Shown here in pieces: positions 18,088 through 33,195 of a DNA stretch of 64,000 nt. The notes under the pieces were generated by a model, which made no database searches, was not told the origin of the DNA, and worked only from the letters and a program-made list of their open reading frames with translations. Each line of letters begins with the position of its first letter. Positions within the stretch are counted from its first letter, which is position 1. This DNA comes from Halomonas urmiana (GTDB taxonomy: Bacteria; Pseudomonadota; Gammaproteobacteria; Pseudomonadales; Halomonadaceae): positions 186,001 through 250,000 of the forward strand of contig NZ_VBUI01000001.1 in NCBI RefSeq assembly GCF_005780185.1. Reading direction: 5' to 3'. Made by a program: the position numbers and the translations under genes.

Positions 18088-19992
18088 TTGGAGTACCCCG
18101 ACCGCTTTGACGTCATCGTCATCGGCGGCGGCCATGCCGGAACCGAAGCCGCCCTGGCCTCGGCCCGCATGGGCTGCCGGACCTTGCTGCTGACCCATAA
18201 CATCGAGACGCTCGGCCAGATGTCCTGCAATCCCGCCATCGGCGGGATCGGCAAGAGTCATCTGGTCAAGGAGATCGATGCCCTGGGCGGTGCCATGGGC
18301 CTGGCAACCGACCACGGCGGCATCCAGTTTCGCGTGCTCAATGCCCGCAAGGGGCCGGCGGTCCGGGCCACCCGCGCCCAGGCCGACCGGGTCCGCTACA
18401 AGGCCGCGATCCGCACCATGCTGGAGAACCAGGCCAACCTGACCCTCTTCCAGCAGGCGGCGGGCGACCTGATCGTCGACGGCGACACCGTGCGGGGCGT
18501 GGTCACCGAGACCGGCATCCGCTTCCTCGCCGAGACGGTGGTGCTGTGCACGGGCACCTTCCTCGGCGGCGTGATCCACATCGGGCTCGACACCAGCCGC
18601 GGCGGTCGCGCCGGGGATCCCGCCTCCAACGGCCTGGCCGAGCGGCTGCGGGCACTGCCGTTCCGGGTCGATCGCCTCAAGACCGGCACACCGCCGCGGC
18701 TCGATGCCAAGAGCATCGATCTGGCCTCGCTCGAGGAGCAGCCCGGCGACACGCCGACCCCGGTGATGTCCTACCAGGGCAGCCGCGAGATGCATCCCCG
18801 CCAGGTGAGCTGCCACATCGCGCACACCAACGAGCGCACCCACGAGATCATCCACGCCAATCTCGATCGCTCGCCGATGTACTCGGGGGTGATCGAGGGC
18901 GTCGGGCCGCGCTACTGCCCGTCCATCGAGGACAAGGTGCACCGCTTCGCCGACAAGGCCAGCCACCAGGTGTTCGTCGAGCCCGAGGGCCTCGATACCC
19001 ATGAGCTCTATCCCAACGGCATCTCCACCTCGCTGCCCTTCGACGTGCAGCTGCAGGTGGTGCGCTCGATCAACGGCTTCGAGAACGCCCATATCACCCG
19101 CCCGGGCTATGCCATCGAGTACGATTTCTTCGACCCACGCGACCTCAAGCACTCGCTGGAGACCAAATTCATCCACAACCTGTTCTTCGCCGGCCAGATC
19201 AACGGCACCACCGGCTACGAGGAAGCGGGAGCCCAGGGGCTGCTGGCGGGGCTCAACGCCGCCCGCCGGGCCCGTGGACAGGAGGCCTGGTCGCCGCGTC
19301 GTGACGAAGCCTATCTGGGCGTGCTGGTTGACGACCTGATCACCCTGGGGACGAAGGAGCCCTACCGGATGTTCACCTCTCGGGCCGAATACCGGCTGCT
19401 GCTGCGCGAGGACAACGCCGACATGCGGCTCACCGAGCTGGGCCGCGAGCTCGGCCTGGTCGACGACGCCCGCTGGGCGGCATTCGCCACCAAGCGCGAC
19501 GCCGTGGAGCGCGAAAGCGCCCGCCTCAAGGCCAGCTGGGTGCAGCCGGGCAGCCCCGCGGCCGCACGGGTCGAGGCCAGGACCGGCGCGCCGCTGCCGC
19601 GCGAGTACAGCCTGCTGGACCTGCTCAAGCGCCCCGAGCTCGTCTACACGGACCTCGCCGACCTGCCCGGCATCGAGGGCGCTCCCGTCGAGGACGAGGC
19701 GGTGGCCGACCAGGTGCAGATCCAGGCCAAGTACCAGGGCTACATCGATCGTCAACAGAACGAGATCGATAAGCTCAAGCGCCACGAGGCGACCCCGCTG
19801 CCGACCGACCTGGACTACCAGCGTGTCGAGGGTCTCTCCAACGAGATTCGCCAGAAGCTCGAGGACGCGCGCCCCGGGACCCTGGCCCAGGCGGGGCGCA
19901 TCTCCGGCGTGACACCGGCCGCGGTGTCGATCCTGCTGATCCACCTCAAGAAGCGACGCCTACTCGACGACAGCCGGGCGGTCAACACATGA
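18088..19992 (+). CDS. mnmG: tRNA uridine-5-carboxymethylaminomethyl synthase subunit MnmG (GidA)
   Basis: FAD-dependent partner of MnmE in wobble-uridine modification; 634 aa (E. coli 629). The start is a TTG at 18088 behind AAGAGGTGA (18076-18084), giving [20 protein letters not shown], which aligns with the E. coli N-terminus; no in-frame ATG fits. The FAD-binding [25 protein letters not shown], and [17 protein letters not shown] blocks are all present. The C-terminus overlaps rsmG by four bases (ATGA). Confidence 0.97.
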   Translation: MEYPDRFDVIVIGGGHAGTEAALASARMGCRTLLLTHNIETLGQMSCNPAIGGIGKSHLVKEIDALGGAMGLATDHGGIQFRVLNARKGPAVRATRAQADRVRYKAAIRTMLENQANLTLFQQAAGDLIVDGDTVRGVVTETGIRFLAETVVLCTGTFLGGVIHIGLDTSRGGRAGDPASNGLAERLRALPFRVDRLKTGTPPRLDAKSIDLASLEEQPGDTPTPVMSYQGSREMHPRQVSCHIAHTNERTHEIIHANLDRSPMYSGVIEGVGPRYCPSIEDKVHRFADKASHQVFVEPEGLDTHELYPNGISTSLPFDVQLQVVRSINGFENAHITRPGYAIEYDFFDPRDLKHSLETKFIHNLFFAGQINGTTGYEEAGAQGLLAGLNAARRARGQEAWSPRRDEAYLGVLVDDLITLGTKEPYRMFTSRAEYRLLLREDNADMRLTELGRELGLVDDARWAAFATKRDAVERESARLKASWVQPGSPAAARVEARTGAPLPREYSLLDLLKRPELVYTDLADLPGIEGAPVEDEAVADQVQIQAKYQGYIDRQQNEIDKLKRHEATPLPTDLDYQRVEGLSNEIRQKLEDARPGTLAQAGRISGVTPAAVSILLIHLKKRRLLDDSRAVNT

Positions 19993-20651
19993 TCGGCGTC
20001 GACGCGAACGTCGAGGCGCGCCTCGACCACGGCCTGGCCGCGCTGGACGTCTCCGTGGATGCCGAGCAGCGCGCACGCCTGCTGGGGCTGGTGGGGCTGT
20101 TGCACAAGTGGAACCGCGCCTATAACCTCACCGCGATACGCGCGCCGGAGGAGATGGTCAGCCGCCATCTGCTCGACAGCGCCGCGGTGCTGCCCTTCGT
20201 CGAAGGGCCGACGCTGCTCGACGTGGGTTCGGGTCCGGGGCTTCCCGGGCTGGTCCTGGCCATCCTCCGGCCGTCGCTGGCGGTCACGCTGCTCGACAGC
20301 AACGGCAAGAAGGTGCGCTTCCAGCGTCAGGCCGTGATGGAGCTGGGCCTGACCAACGTCACCCCGGTGCAGGCGCGGGTAGAAGCCTTCACGCCGGTGG
20401 CCGGCGGCTACGCGCAGGTGATCTCGCGGGCCTTCTCGAGCCTCGGCGATTTCGTCGCCCTGACCGCATCCCTGGTGGGACCCGACGGCGAGTGGCTGGC
20501 TATGAAGGGCCCCGCCGTGGATGATGAGCTGGCCGGCCTGCCCGAGACGATCGCCGTGGCGGCCCGTCATGACCTCGCGGTCCCCTTCGAGACCGGCAGT
20601 CGACCGCTGGTGGTCCTGCGCCACCGGACGTCCGACGGGGCCTGCCCCTGA
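19989..20651 (+). CDS. rsmG: 16S rRNA (guanine(527)-N(7))-methyltransferase RsmG (GidB)
   Basis: SAM-dependent N7-methylation of G527 of 16S rRNA. 220 aa with the SAM-binding motif [17 protein letters not shown] (about 78-94), [11 protein letters not shown] and [12 protein letters not shown]. It is translationally coupled to mnmG and followed 31 bases later by parA, the standard mnmG-rsmG-parA-parB cluster. Confidence 0.96.
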   Translation: MIGVDANVEARLDHGLAALDVSVDAEQRARLLGLVGLLHKWNRAYNLTAIRAPEEMVSRHLLDSAAVLPFVEGPTLLDVGSGPGLPGLVLAILRPSLAVTLLDSNGKKVRFQRQAVMELGLTNVTPVQARVEAFTPVAGGYAQVISRAFSSLGDFVALTASLVGPDGEWLAMKGPAVDDELAGLPETIAVAARHDLAVPFETGSRPLVVLRHRTSDGACP

Positions 20652-20682
20652 GGCGTCTGTTTCCCCAGCAAGGGAGTTGCAC

Positions 20683-21453
20683 GTGACCAAGATCATTGCC
20701 TTGACCAACCAGAAGGGCGGCGTGGGCAAGACCACGACCGCCGTCAACCTCGCCGCCAGCCTGGCTGCGCTGGATCGCCGCGTGCTGCTGGTCGACCTGG
20801 ACCCCCAGGGGCACGCCACCATGGGCAGCGGCGCCGACAAGCATGACCTGGACGGCAGCGTGCTCGACGTGGTGCTGGGCGACAAGAAACCCACCGAGGT
20901 GATCCTCGATTGCCCCCAGGCCGGCTACGCCCTGCTGCCCGGCAACGGCGACCTGACCGCCGCCGAAGTGGAGCTGCTCGGCGGTGGCGACGGCCGGGAG
21001 CGCAAACTGGTCACGGCCCTGGCCGAGCTTGCCGGCGAATACGACGTGGTGCTGATCGACTGCCCGCCGTCGCTGAACATGCTGACCGTGAACGCGTTGA
21101 CCGCCGCCGACGGGGTTCTGATCCCCCTGCAGTGCGAGTTCTATGCCCTGGAAGGGCTCTCGGCGCTGCTCGATACCGTTGAGCAGATCAAGGACAGCGT
21201 GAACCCGCAGATCGAGATCTTCGGTATCCTGCGGACCATGTTCGACGCCCGCAACAGCCTGACCCGGGACGTCAGCAAGCAGCTGCGCGACTACTTCGGT
21301 GACGCGCTGCTCAAGACCACCATTCCGCGCAATATTCGGGTCGCCGAGGCCCCCAGCCATGGGCTGCCGGTGACCAAGTACGCGCGCTTCTCGCGAGGCA
21401 GCCAGGCCCATCGGGTGCTGGCCAAGGAACTGATCCGACGCCTGTCGCTGTAG
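20683..21453 (+). CDS. parA: Chromosome-partitioning ATPase ParA
   Basis: Deviant Walker ATPase that moves ParB-parS origin complexes. The GTG at 20683 behind AAGGGAG gives MTKIIALTNQKGGVGKTT with the signature-lysine Walker A at residues 10-17; 256 aa. VLLVDLDPQGHATMG and VLIDCPPSLNML are the A' and B motifs. It is chromosomal (Soj-like): there is no N-terminal DNA-binding extension as in plasmid type Ia ParA. Confidence 0.96.
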   Translation: MTKIIALTNQKGGVGKTTTAVNLAASLAALDRRVLLVDLDPQGHATMGSGADKHDLDGSVLDVVLGDKKPTEVILDCPQAGYALLPGNGDLTAAEVELLGGGDGRERKLVTALAELAGEYDVVLIDCPPSLNMLTVNALTAADGVLIPLQCEFYALEGLSALLDTVEQIKDSVNPQIEIFGILRTMFDARNSLTRDVSKQLRDYFGDALLKTTIPRNIRVAEAPSHGLPVTKYARFSRGSQAHRVLAKELIRRLSL

Positions 21454-21488
21454 GCCGGCCGTCGCACACCGCTGGTAGTGATGAGGGA

Positions 21489-22409
21489 ATGTCGATGACG
21501 CGTAAACGCGCCCTGGGACGTGGCCTGGATGCCCTGATCGGTGCCAACGCCCGCCGTCGTGAAAGCCTGGACCTGCCCGAGGTCGAGATCGAGGAGGGCC
21601 TCGAACCCTCGGCGCCTCGGGCGCCCGAGCCCGAGGAGCGCCTCGAGCGCCTGCCGCTGGGGCAGCTCTCACGCGGCAAGTATCAGCCGCGTCGCGACAT
21701 CCAGCCCGAGGCCCTCGAGGAGCTCGCCGACTCGATCCGCGCTCAGGGCGTGATGCAGCCGATCGTGGTGCGCCCCGTGGGCGAGGCGCGCTACGAGATC
21801 ATCGCCGGTGAGCGCCGCTGGCGGGCCGCCCAGCTCGCCGAGCTCGACGTGATTCCCGCGGTGATCCGTGAGGTGAGCGACGAGGTGGCGCTGGCCCTGG
21901 CGCTGATCGAGAACATCCAGCGCGAGGACCTCAACCCGATCGAGGAGGCGATGGCGCTGAAGCGGCTGCTCGAGGAGTTCTCGCTGACCCAGCAGCAGAC
22001 CGCCGATGCCGTAGGCCGCTCCCGCGCCCAGGTGGCCAACCTGCTGCGCCTGCTGACGCTGGACCCCGAGGTGCAGACCCTGCTCGAGCGCGGCGACCTG
22101 GACATGGGCCATGCCCGGGCGCTGCTGGCGCTGTCGGGGGCCAAGCAGCGCAAGGCCGCCCATGAGGTGGTCAACAAGGACCTCACCGTTCGTGACACCG
22201 AGGCGCTGGTCAAGCGCCTGGCCAATGGCGAGCCGGCGAAGCCCGCCCCCGAGGCGCCGTCCGCCGACGTGGCCGGCCTCGAAACGCGCCTCGCCGAGGT
22301 GCTGGGGGCGCCGGTGAAGATTCAGCACGGACGCGGCGGTAAGGGGCGCGTGACGATCCGCTATGCGAGCCTCGATGAGCTCGACGGGATCCTCGAGCAC
22401 ATCCGCTAG
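21489..22409 (+). CDS. parB: Chromosome-partitioning protein ParB
   Basis: CTP-dependent parS-binding clamp; 306 aa. The N-terminal RALGRGLDALIG peptide is the ParA-activating arginine motif. The ParB/Srx domain (about 55-145) contains the CTP-binding stretch AGERRWRAAQLA and ENIQREDLNP. The HTH domain follows (QQTADAVGRSRAQVANLLRLL), then the C-terminal dimerisation domain. No consensus parS (TGTTTCACGTGAAACA) was seen nearby by eye. Confidence 0.95.
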   Translation: MSMTRKRALGRGLDALIGANARRRESLDLPEVEIEEGLEPSAPRAPEPEERLERLPLGQLSRGKYQPRRDIQPEALEELADSIRAQGVMQPIVVRPVGEARYEIIAGERRWRAAQLAELDVIPAVIREVSDEVALALALIENIQREDLNPIEEAMALKRLLEEFSLTQQQTADAVGRSRAQVANLLRLLTLDPEVQTLLERGDLDMGHARALLALSGAKQRKAAHEVVNKDLTVRDTEALVKRLANGEPAKPAPEAPSADVAGLETRLAEVLGAPVKIQHGRGGKGRVTIRYASLDELDGILEHIR

Positions 22410-22520
22410 CGGGGCGTTGACGAGACGTTACGGCCATTAGCCGGCTAAACGTGCTGGGCGAATTTATCGACTTTTAGTCGTAGAGCAACGAGATATCGCG
22501 TCCAATGGCGGCGTTCTCGG

Positions 22521-22549
22521 TTGAAGCCTGGGTGGGCCTTCCCTATAAT
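22521..22549 (+). promoter_or_regulatory. Sigma-70 promoter of the atp operon
   Basis: TTGAAG at 22521-22526, a 17-base spacer, and a perfect TATAAT at 22544-22549. It is the best promoter seen by eye in the window and lies 89 bases before atpI in the 228-base gap after parB. A 12-base palindrome, TTAGCCGGCTAA, lies at 22437-22448. Confidence 0.8.
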
Positions 22550-22637
22550 CGCGCCGGACCTTTCGTTGGCCCGCGCGCGGCGAGGATCAGCGAAGCAGAC
22601 GGGTCGCCGACCATCGGTAGCGCGAACGGAGACCCTC

Positions 22638-23866
<1,229 letters not shown>

Positions 23867-23896
23867 ATCACGTAACACCCGCTAAACCCTTGAACC

Positions 23897-24152
<256 letters not shown>

Positions 24153-24162
24153 CGTTTGGCAC

Positions 24163-24193
24163 ACCGAGCGCACCGCGCTCGGTTTGCTTGTTT
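24163..24193 (+). terminator. Terminator-like hairpin between atpE and atpF
   Basis: ACCGAGCGC (24163-24171), loop ACC, GCGCTCGGT (24175-24183), then TTGCTTGTTT. It looks like a partial terminator or a 3' stabiliser that would raise atpE message over the genes after it. Confidence 0.6.
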
Positions 24194-24227
24194 CCGGACG
24201 CCACGAATCTGTCAGAGGTACGTCCCT

Positions 24228-24698
24228 GTGAATATCAACATGACGCTAATCGGACAGATGATCGCCTTCGCGATCTTCGTCGGATTTTGCATTAAGTTTG
24301 TGTGGCCGCCGATCAGCAACGCGCTCCATGAGCGTCAGAAGAAGATCGCCGACGGCCTGGACGCGGCTAGCCGCGCCTCGCGTGACCTGGAGCTGGCCGA
24401 AGAACAGGCTGGCGAGACGCTGCGCGAGAGCAAGGAGCAGGCCGCCGAAATCCTGGAGCAGGCCCACAAGCGGTCCAGCCAGATGATCGAGGAGGCGCGT
24501 GACCAGGCGCGTCAGGAAGGCGAGCGGATGATCGCTCAGGCCAAGTCCGAGATCGATCAGGAAGTGAATCGCGCGAAGGAAGATCTGCGGGTGCAGGTGT
24601 CGCGTCTCGCCATCGTGGGTGCGGAGCGGATCCTGGAAGCCTCCATCGACGAGAAGAAGCACGGCAAGCTCGTCGACGAACTCGCCAACGAGCTTTGA
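24228..24698 (+). CDS. atpF: ATP synthase Fo subunit b
   Basis: Peripheral stalk subunit, 156 aa, same length as E. coli. The start is GTG 24228 with AGAGGT 8 bases upstream, giving [20 protein letters not shown], the single N-terminal membrane helix. The rest is a long charged coiled coil (about 30-140). An upstream ATG at 24156 lies in the hairpin region and is rejected. Confidence 0.95.
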   Translation: MNINMTLIGQMIAFAIFVGFCIKFVWPPISNALHERQKKIADGLDAASRASRDLELAEEQAGETLRESKEQAAEILEQAHKRSSQMIEEARDQARQEGERMIAQAKSEIDQEVNRAKEDLRVQVSRLAIVGAERILEASIDEKKHGKLVDELANEL

Positions 24699-24709
24699 GG
24701 AGGTGACCC

Positions 24710-25249
24710 ATGGCGGAAACGTCTACCGTCGCACGACCCTACGCCAAGGCGGCCTTCGAGTACGCCGTTGAGCAGCAGGCACTGGATGGCTGGGCCGGAA
24801 TGCTCGAGACCGCGGCGCGTGTCGTCGAAGACGACGACATGCAGCGCCTCGTGCTCGGCAACCCGAAGCTGTCGAGCACCCAGAAGGCCGATGTGGTCGT
24901 CGACGTCTGTGGCGACGCCGTGAGCGACGCCGTCCGCAACTTCCTGCGCCTGGTGGGCCAGAAGGGCCGCCTGGCGGCGCTTCCGGCCATCGTCGAGCAG
25001 TTCACCATGCTCAAGGCCCAGCAGGAGAAGCGCATGGACGTGAACATCGTCTCCGCCTTCCCGCTGGATGATAAGCAGCAGGACAAGCTCGCGAGTGCAC
25101 TGGCCAAGCGTCTGAACCGCGAAATCTCCATTACCACTCAGGTGGATTCCACCCTCCTGGGAGGCGTCATCCTGCGTGCCGGCGACACCGTCATCGACGG
25201 CTCGGTACGCGGTCGACTGAATCGCCTCCACGAGGCCCTTTCCGCCTGA
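24710..25249 (+). CDS. atpH: ATP synthase F1 subunit delta
   Basis: Connects the peripheral stalk to the alpha3beta3 head; 179 aa (E. coli 177). [15 protein letters not shown] at the N-terminus and [26 protein letters not shown]-type C-terminal block are diagnostic. Begins 11 bases after atpF with GAGGAGGTG in between. Confidence 0.95.
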   Translation: MAETSTVARPYAKAAFEYAVEQQALDGWAGMLETAARVVEDDDMQRLVLGNPKLSSTQKADVVVDVCGDAVSDAVRNFLRLVGQKGRLAALPAIVEQFTMLKAQQEKRMDVNIVSAFPLDDKQQDKLASALAKRLNREISITTQVDSTLLGGVILRAGDTVIDGSVRGRLNRLHEALSA

Positions 25250-25265
25250 GTCTGAGGGACATGGC

Positions 25266-26810
<1,545 letters not shown>

Positions 26811-26817
26811 TGCCGAC

Positions 26818-26840
26818 GGCCCGCTCCTCCGGGGCGGGCC
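26818..26840 (+). terminator. Hairpin between atpA and atpG
   Basis: GGCCCGCTCC and GGGGCGGGCC form a 10-bp stem (one G-T pair) with loop TCC directly after the atpA stop. No T-run follows, so it is more likely a stabilising or attenuating structure than a full terminator. Confidence 0.5.
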
Positions 26841-26881
26841 CTGGAGCTTTCTGAGGGCCACGAACGATAAGGTAGATCGCT

Positions 26882-29205
<2,324 letters not shown>

Positions 29206-29229
29206 TCCCTCCACCTGGGAGACGTCATC

Positions 29230-29658
29230 ATGACGAAAAGCTTCAAGTGCGAGATCGTCAGCGCCGAGGCGTCGATCTACTCCGGGTCCGCCGAGCAGGT
29301 AGTGGCGGCCGGTGCCATGGGGGATCTGGGGATCCTGGCCGGGCACACGCCGTTGCTCACCGAGCTGGCGCCGGGTCCGGTAAGGATCGTCCATGGCGGG
29401 GGTGAGGAAGATCACTTCTACGTCTCGGGCGGTTTCCTCGAGGTACAGCCCAACGTGGTCACGGTGCTGGCGGATACCGCCGTGCGCGCCGACGACCTCG
29501 ACGAGGCCGCCGCCGAGGAGGCCCGTCAGCACGCGCTGAAGGAGATGGGCGACAAGTCTGCGGAGCTCGACTACAGTCACGCCGCCGCAGAGCTGGCCGA
29601 GGCCATGGCGCAGCTGCGTACCATCCAGCAGGTGCGTCGCAAGGCCGGCCGCGGCTAA
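29230..29658 (+). CDS. atpC: ATP synthase F1 subunit epsilon
   Basis: Rotor subunit that also restrains ATP hydrolysis; 142 aa (E. coli 139). The N-terminal beta sandwich includes GDLGILAGHTPLLTELAPG, followed by two C-terminal helices (about 90-140). Last gene of the operon, followed by a terminator. Confidence 0.96.
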   Translation: MTKSFKCEIVSAEASIYSGSAEQVVAAGAMGDLGILAGHTPLLTELAPGPVRIVHGGGEEDHFYVSGGFLEVQPNVVTVLADTAVRADDLDEAAAEEARQHALKEMGDKSAELDYSHAAAELAEAMAQLRTIQQVRRKAGRG

Positions 29659-29681
29659 CGCCCGACTCGTGTCTCGACCTC

Positions 29682-29718
29682 GACGCCCTCCGGATCCTGT
29701 CCGGGGGGCGTCGTCGTT
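29682..29718 (+). terminator. Terminator of the atp operon
   Basis: GACGCCCTCCGGA (29682-29694), loop TCCTG, TCCGGGGGGCGTC (29700-29712), a 13-bp stem with one G-T pair, followed by GTCGTTTG. Confidence 0.75.
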
Positions 29719-29789
29719 TGTGGGCCCTTGAGACGCCACCGGTTTCTTCCCGCCGGCTTCCGGGCCGGCCTCGCCTCGGGAGGCCCTGC

Positions 29790-31160
29790 ATGTCACTGAG
29801 CGAACCCCTGAAGACGCACAAGGCGACGCTGCTCGCCGCCCTGGAGGGCGATGACGCACGCCTGCACGGCCTGCTGCCGGAGCTGCGCTCCGCCGATATC
29901 GCCGAGATCCTCGAGACCCTGGTCGAGGACGATCAGGACATGCCTCAGGCCCTGGCGCTCTTCTCGCGGCTGCCGCTGGAGCGGCGCGCCAGCGTGATCG
30001 GCCACCTGCCAGGCGACGAGCAGCTGGCGATCACCGAGGCGCTGGACGACGAGGTCCTGCTCGCGATCCTCGAGGAGATGGGCGCCGACGAGCGGACCGA
30101 CCTGTTCAAGACCCTGGGTGACGACCGTCGCGAGGCCCTGCTGCGGCGCATGGCCCGCCAGGAGCGCGAGGCGCTCAAGCGCCTGGCGAGCTACGCGGAG
30201 GGCACCGCCGGGGCGTTGATGACCTCGGACTACGTGGCGATTCCCGCCGGCCTGACGGTGTCCCGGGCGATGATGCGGGTACGCCAGACCGCACCGGATG
30301 CCGAGACCGTTTACCAGCTCTACATCGTCGATCCCGACGGTCGCCTGGCCGGCACCCTGTCGCTGCGCCAGCTGATGGTGGCGCGGCCCGGGGCCCGGGT
30401 CGACGACCTGATGATCCATGAAGTTATCCACACCAGGGTGGACGTGCCCCAGGAGGAGGTCGCGCGCATCGTCGCCCGCTACGACCTGCTGGCACTGCCG
30501 GTGGTCGATGCCGAGCGGCGCCTGATCGGGATCGTCACCCACGACGATGCCATGGACGTGGTGGAGTCCGAGGCCACCGAAGATATCCACAAGGGGATGT
30601 CGATCGGCGCCCTGGAGGGGGGCGTGCGCCGGGTGCCGCTGTGGAGCCTGTATCGCAAGCGGGTGTTTTGGCTGGTGCTGCTAGTGTTCGGCAACCTCTT
30701 CTCCGGGGCGGGCATCGCCTACTTCGAGGAGACCATCGCCGCCCAGGTGGCGCTGGTGTTCTTCCTGCCGCTGCTGATTGGCAGCGGCGGCAACGCCGGC
30801 GCCCAGGCCGCCACCCTGATGGTGCGCGGCATGGCCACCGGTGACGTGGGCATCAAGGACTGGGGCAAGCTGCTCGGCCGCGAGCTGCTGGTGGCGGGTG
30901 CCCTGGGGCTGACCATGGCGCTGGCGGTGGCGCCCATCGGGGTGATTCGCGCCGGTGAGGCGGTGGCCCTGGTGGTGGCGGTGAGCATGATCGCCATCGT
31001 GCTGTTCGGCAGCCTGCTCGGCATGTGCTTGCCCTTCGTGCTCGATCGCCTAGGCTGGGACCCGGCCACCGCCTCGGCGCCGCTGGTGACGACCCTGATC
31101 GACGCCTCGGGCGTGGTGATCTACTTCGGCTTCGCCACCGCCATGCTCTCAACACCCTGA
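29790..31160 (+). CDS. mgtE: Magnesium transporter MgtE
   Basis: Mg2+-gated Mg2+ channel of the inner membrane; 456 aa. The start at 29790 has GGGAGG upstream. In order: MgtE N domain (about 20-125; ERRASVIGHLPGDEQ), two CBS domains (about 130-260), plug helix, and a five-helix membrane domain (about 285-455) with the pore motif around LPLLIGSGGNAGAQAA. It follows the atp terminator and probably has its own transcript. A perfect DnaA box lies inside the gene. Confidence 0.94.
   Translation: MSLSEPLKTHKATLLAALEGDDARLHGLLPELRSADIAEILETLVEDDQDMPQALALFSRLPLERRASVIGHLPGDEQLAITEALDDEVLLAILEEMGADERTDLFKTLGDDRREALLRRMARQEREALKRLASYAEGTAGALMTSDYVAIPAGLTVSRAMMRVRQTAPDAETVYQLYIVDPDGRLAGTLSLRQLMVARPGARVDDLMIHEVIHTRVDVPQEEVARIVARYDLLALPVVDAERRLIGIVTHDDAMDVVESEATEDIHKGMSIGALEGGVRRVPLWSLYRKRVFWLVLLVFGNLFSGAGIAYFEETIAAQVALVFFLPLLIGSGGNAGAQAATLMVRGMATGDVGIKDWGKLLGRELLVAGALGLTMALAVAPIGVIRAGEAVALVVAVSMIAIVLFGSLLGMCLPFVLDRLGWDPATASAPLVTTLIDASGVVIYFGFATAMLSTP
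30424..30432 (+). promoter_or_regulatory. Perfect DnaA box inside mgtE
   Basis: TTATCCACA exactly, in the coding sequence for V-I-H. There is no regulatory context here; listed because perfect boxes are rare in such GC-rich DNA. Confidence 0.35.
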
Positions 31161-31247
31161 GCCACCGGCGGCGGACAGGCGGGTCGCACAGGTGTATCCT
31201 CTGGGGCCCTCTGCCCCCGTTATCCTACCCCCGACACGGACCGTTCC

Positions 31248-32051
31248 ATGGACTGGCTACAGATCTTCGTCCTCTCCATCGTTCAGGGATTGACCGAGTT
31301 CCTGCCGATCTCCAGCTCCGCCCACCTGATCCTGGTACCGGTCTTCACCGACTGGGACGATCAGGGACTGGTCTTCGATGTTGCCCTGCACATCGGCAGC
31401 CTGAGCGCGGTGGTGCTCTATTTTCGCCACGAACTGGTCGGCATGACCACCAGCTGGTGTCGCAGCGTGGCGGGACGCGGCACCGACGACGAGGCGCGCC
31501 TGGCCTGGTGGGTGATCCTGGCCACCATTCCCGTCGGGCTGGCGGGGCTGGCCTTCGAGGACGCCATCCAGGGGATCATGCGCTCGCCGCTGGTCATTGC
31601 CGGCGGCCTGATCGGCTTCGGGCTGCTGCTGGCCTACGCCGACTGGCGGCATCGCGGCACCCGTAACGAGTACCGCCTGAGCTGGCGGGATGCCCTGTGG
31701 ATCGGGCTGGCCCAGGCGCTGGCGCTGATCCCGGGAACCTCGCGCTCCGGCATTACCATGACCGCCGGCCTGCTGCTTGGCCTGAACCGCGAGGGGGCGG
31801 CCCGCTTCTCCTTCCTGCTCTCGATCCCGGTGATCGTGCTTGCCGGGGGGCTGGAGATCCTCCATCTCGCCGGCGCCGCCGTGCCGGTGGACTGGGGCGC
31901 CCTGATCATGGGGGCGCTGCTTTCGGGGATCAGCGCCTATCTGTGCATCCACTTCTTCCTGGTCTTCATCAAGCGGATCGGCATGCAGCCCTTCGTGGTC
32001 TACCGTCTCGTGCTGGGTGTCGCACTGCTCTGGCTCTTCGGAGGCGCCTGA
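31248..32051 (+). CDS. uppP: Undecaprenyl-diphosphatase UppP (BacA)
   Basis: Recycles undecaprenyl diphosphate, the lipid carrier of peptidoglycan units; 267 aa (E. coli 273), about eight membrane helices. Active-site blocks are QGLTEFLPISSSAHL near the N-terminus and IPGTSRSGITMTAGLLLGL in the second half. One base separates its stop from the apbE start, so the two are probably coupled. Confidence 0.96.
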   Translation: MDWLQIFVLSIVQGLTEFLPISSSAHLILVPVFTDWDDQGLVFDVALHIGSLSAVVLYFRHELVGMTTSWCRSVAGRGTDDEARLAWWVILATIPVGLAGLAFEDAIQGIMRSPLVIAGGLIGFGLLLAYADWRHRGTRNEYRLSWRDALWIGLAQALALIPGTSRSGITMTAGLLLGLNREGAARFSFLLSIPVIVLAGGLEILHLAGAAVPVDWGALIMGALLSGISAYLCIHFFLVFIKRIGMQPFVVYRLVLGVALLWLFGGA

Positions 32052-32052
32052 C

Positions 32053-33165
32053 ATGACGCTATTGCGTTCGCTCCTGTTGTCCCTGCTGCTTGGCCTGCTG
32101 CTGTCGGGCTGTTCCGAACGCGACCGCCCGCTGGACTCTCCGGTGACCCTCGAGGGCGAGATCTTCGGCACCTTCTATCAGGTGAGCATTGCTGACCCTC
32201 TGACCCAGGGCGAGGCCAACGAACTCGAGGCCGGCTTGCTCGCCGAGCTCGAGGCGGTGGATGCCGCCATGTCCACCTGGCGCGACGACTCCGAGCTGAT
32301 GGCCTTCAATCGCGCCCCGCTGGGGAAGTGGCAGCCGCTCTCCGACCCCCTGATCGAGGTGCTGGCCATCGGCCAGTCGGTGGCCGAGGCTAGCGGCGGG
32401 GCCTTCGACATGACCATCGGCGACCTGGTCAACCTGTGGAGCTTCGGCCCCGAGGCGCGACCCCGGGAGGTGCCAGGTGACGCGGCCCTGGCCGCGCGAC
32501 TGGCCGAGGTCGGGCCCGACAGCCTGGAGGTCGACGCCGAGGCCCGCCAGGCGCGACGCCTGCGCGACGTCTTCGTCGACCTCTCCGGTGTGGCCAAGGG
32601 GCACGCGACCGATCGTGTCGCCGGCTATCTCGACCGCCAGGGGCTCGACCACTACCTGGTCAACCTGGGCGGCGAGATCAAGGTGAGCGGCCACCGCGAC
32701 GCCGAGTCGGCCCCCTGGCGGATCGGCATCGAGGTGCCTCGTGACGGCCGCCCCGAGGCGCAGCACGTGTTTGCCCTCGAGGACATCGCAGTGGCGACCT
32801 CAGGTGATTACCGCAACTACTTCGAGGAGGACGGCCAGCGCTATTCCCACACCCTGGATCCCCGCACCGGCCGGCCCATCGAGCATCGCCTGGCCTCGGC
32901 GACGGTCGTGCACCCCTCCGATGCCTGGGCCGACGCCTGGGCCACCGCGCTGCTGGTGCTGGGCGAAAAGGACGGCATGGCGCTGGCCCGGGAGCGAGAG
33001 CTCGCCGTACTGATGCTGGTGCGCCAGGGCGGGGGGTGGATCAGCCTGGCGAGCCCGGCCTTCGCGGAACGCTTCGATCGCGAGGCGATCGAGGCGCTGG
33101 GCGTGACGGTGGTCGACGGCGCGTCGGCCGAGATGGCGGATGAGCCTGCCCGCCCCCTAGAATAG
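32053..33165 (+). CDS. apbE: FAD:protein FMN transferase ApbE (lipoprotein)
   Basis: Attaches FMN covalently to Thr/Ser of flavoproteins such as NqrB/NqrC or RnfG. The start at 32053 has GGAGG inside the uppP end and gives a signal peptide with lipobox L-S-G-C (Cys18). ApbE blocks are FYQVSIADP, DMTIGDLVNLWSFGP, DLSGVAKGHATDRVA, and TSGDYRNYFEEDGQRYSHTL with the metal-binding SHTLDPRTGRP. 370 aa (E. coli 351). No nqr or rnf genes are in the window. Confidence 0.93.
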   Translation: MTLLRSLLLSLLLGLLLSGCSERDRPLDSPVTLEGEIFGTFYQVSIADPLTQGEANELEAGLLAELEAVDAAMSTWRDDSELMAFNRAPLGKWQPLSDPLIEVLAIGQSVAEASGGAFDMTIGDLVNLWSFGPEARPREVPGDAALAARLAEVGPDSLEVDAEARQARRLRDVFVDLSGVAKGHATDRVAGYLDRQGLDHYLVNLGGEIKVSGHRDAESAPWRIGIEVPRDGRPEAQHVFALEDIAVATSGDYRNYFEEDGQRYSHTLDPRTGRPIEHRLASATVVHPSDAWADAWATALLVLGEKDGMALARERELAVLMLVRQGGGWISLASPAFAERFDREAIEALGVTVVDGASAEMADEPARPLE

Positions 33166-33195
33166 AACCCATCAAATGGACCCGGACAAGGAGTC

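Noticed and set aside
20677..20692. Possible parS site (CACGTGA core) at the parA start
   Set aside because: Only about 11 of 16 positions match TGTTTCACGTGAAACA and the arms are not symmetric. No good parS was seen by eye elsewhere in the window.
24156..24227. Longer AtpF starting at ATG 24156
   Set aside because: The extra 24 residues lie over the atpE-atpF hairpin and do not match subunit b. GTG 24228 has a good ribosome site and gives the E. coli length.
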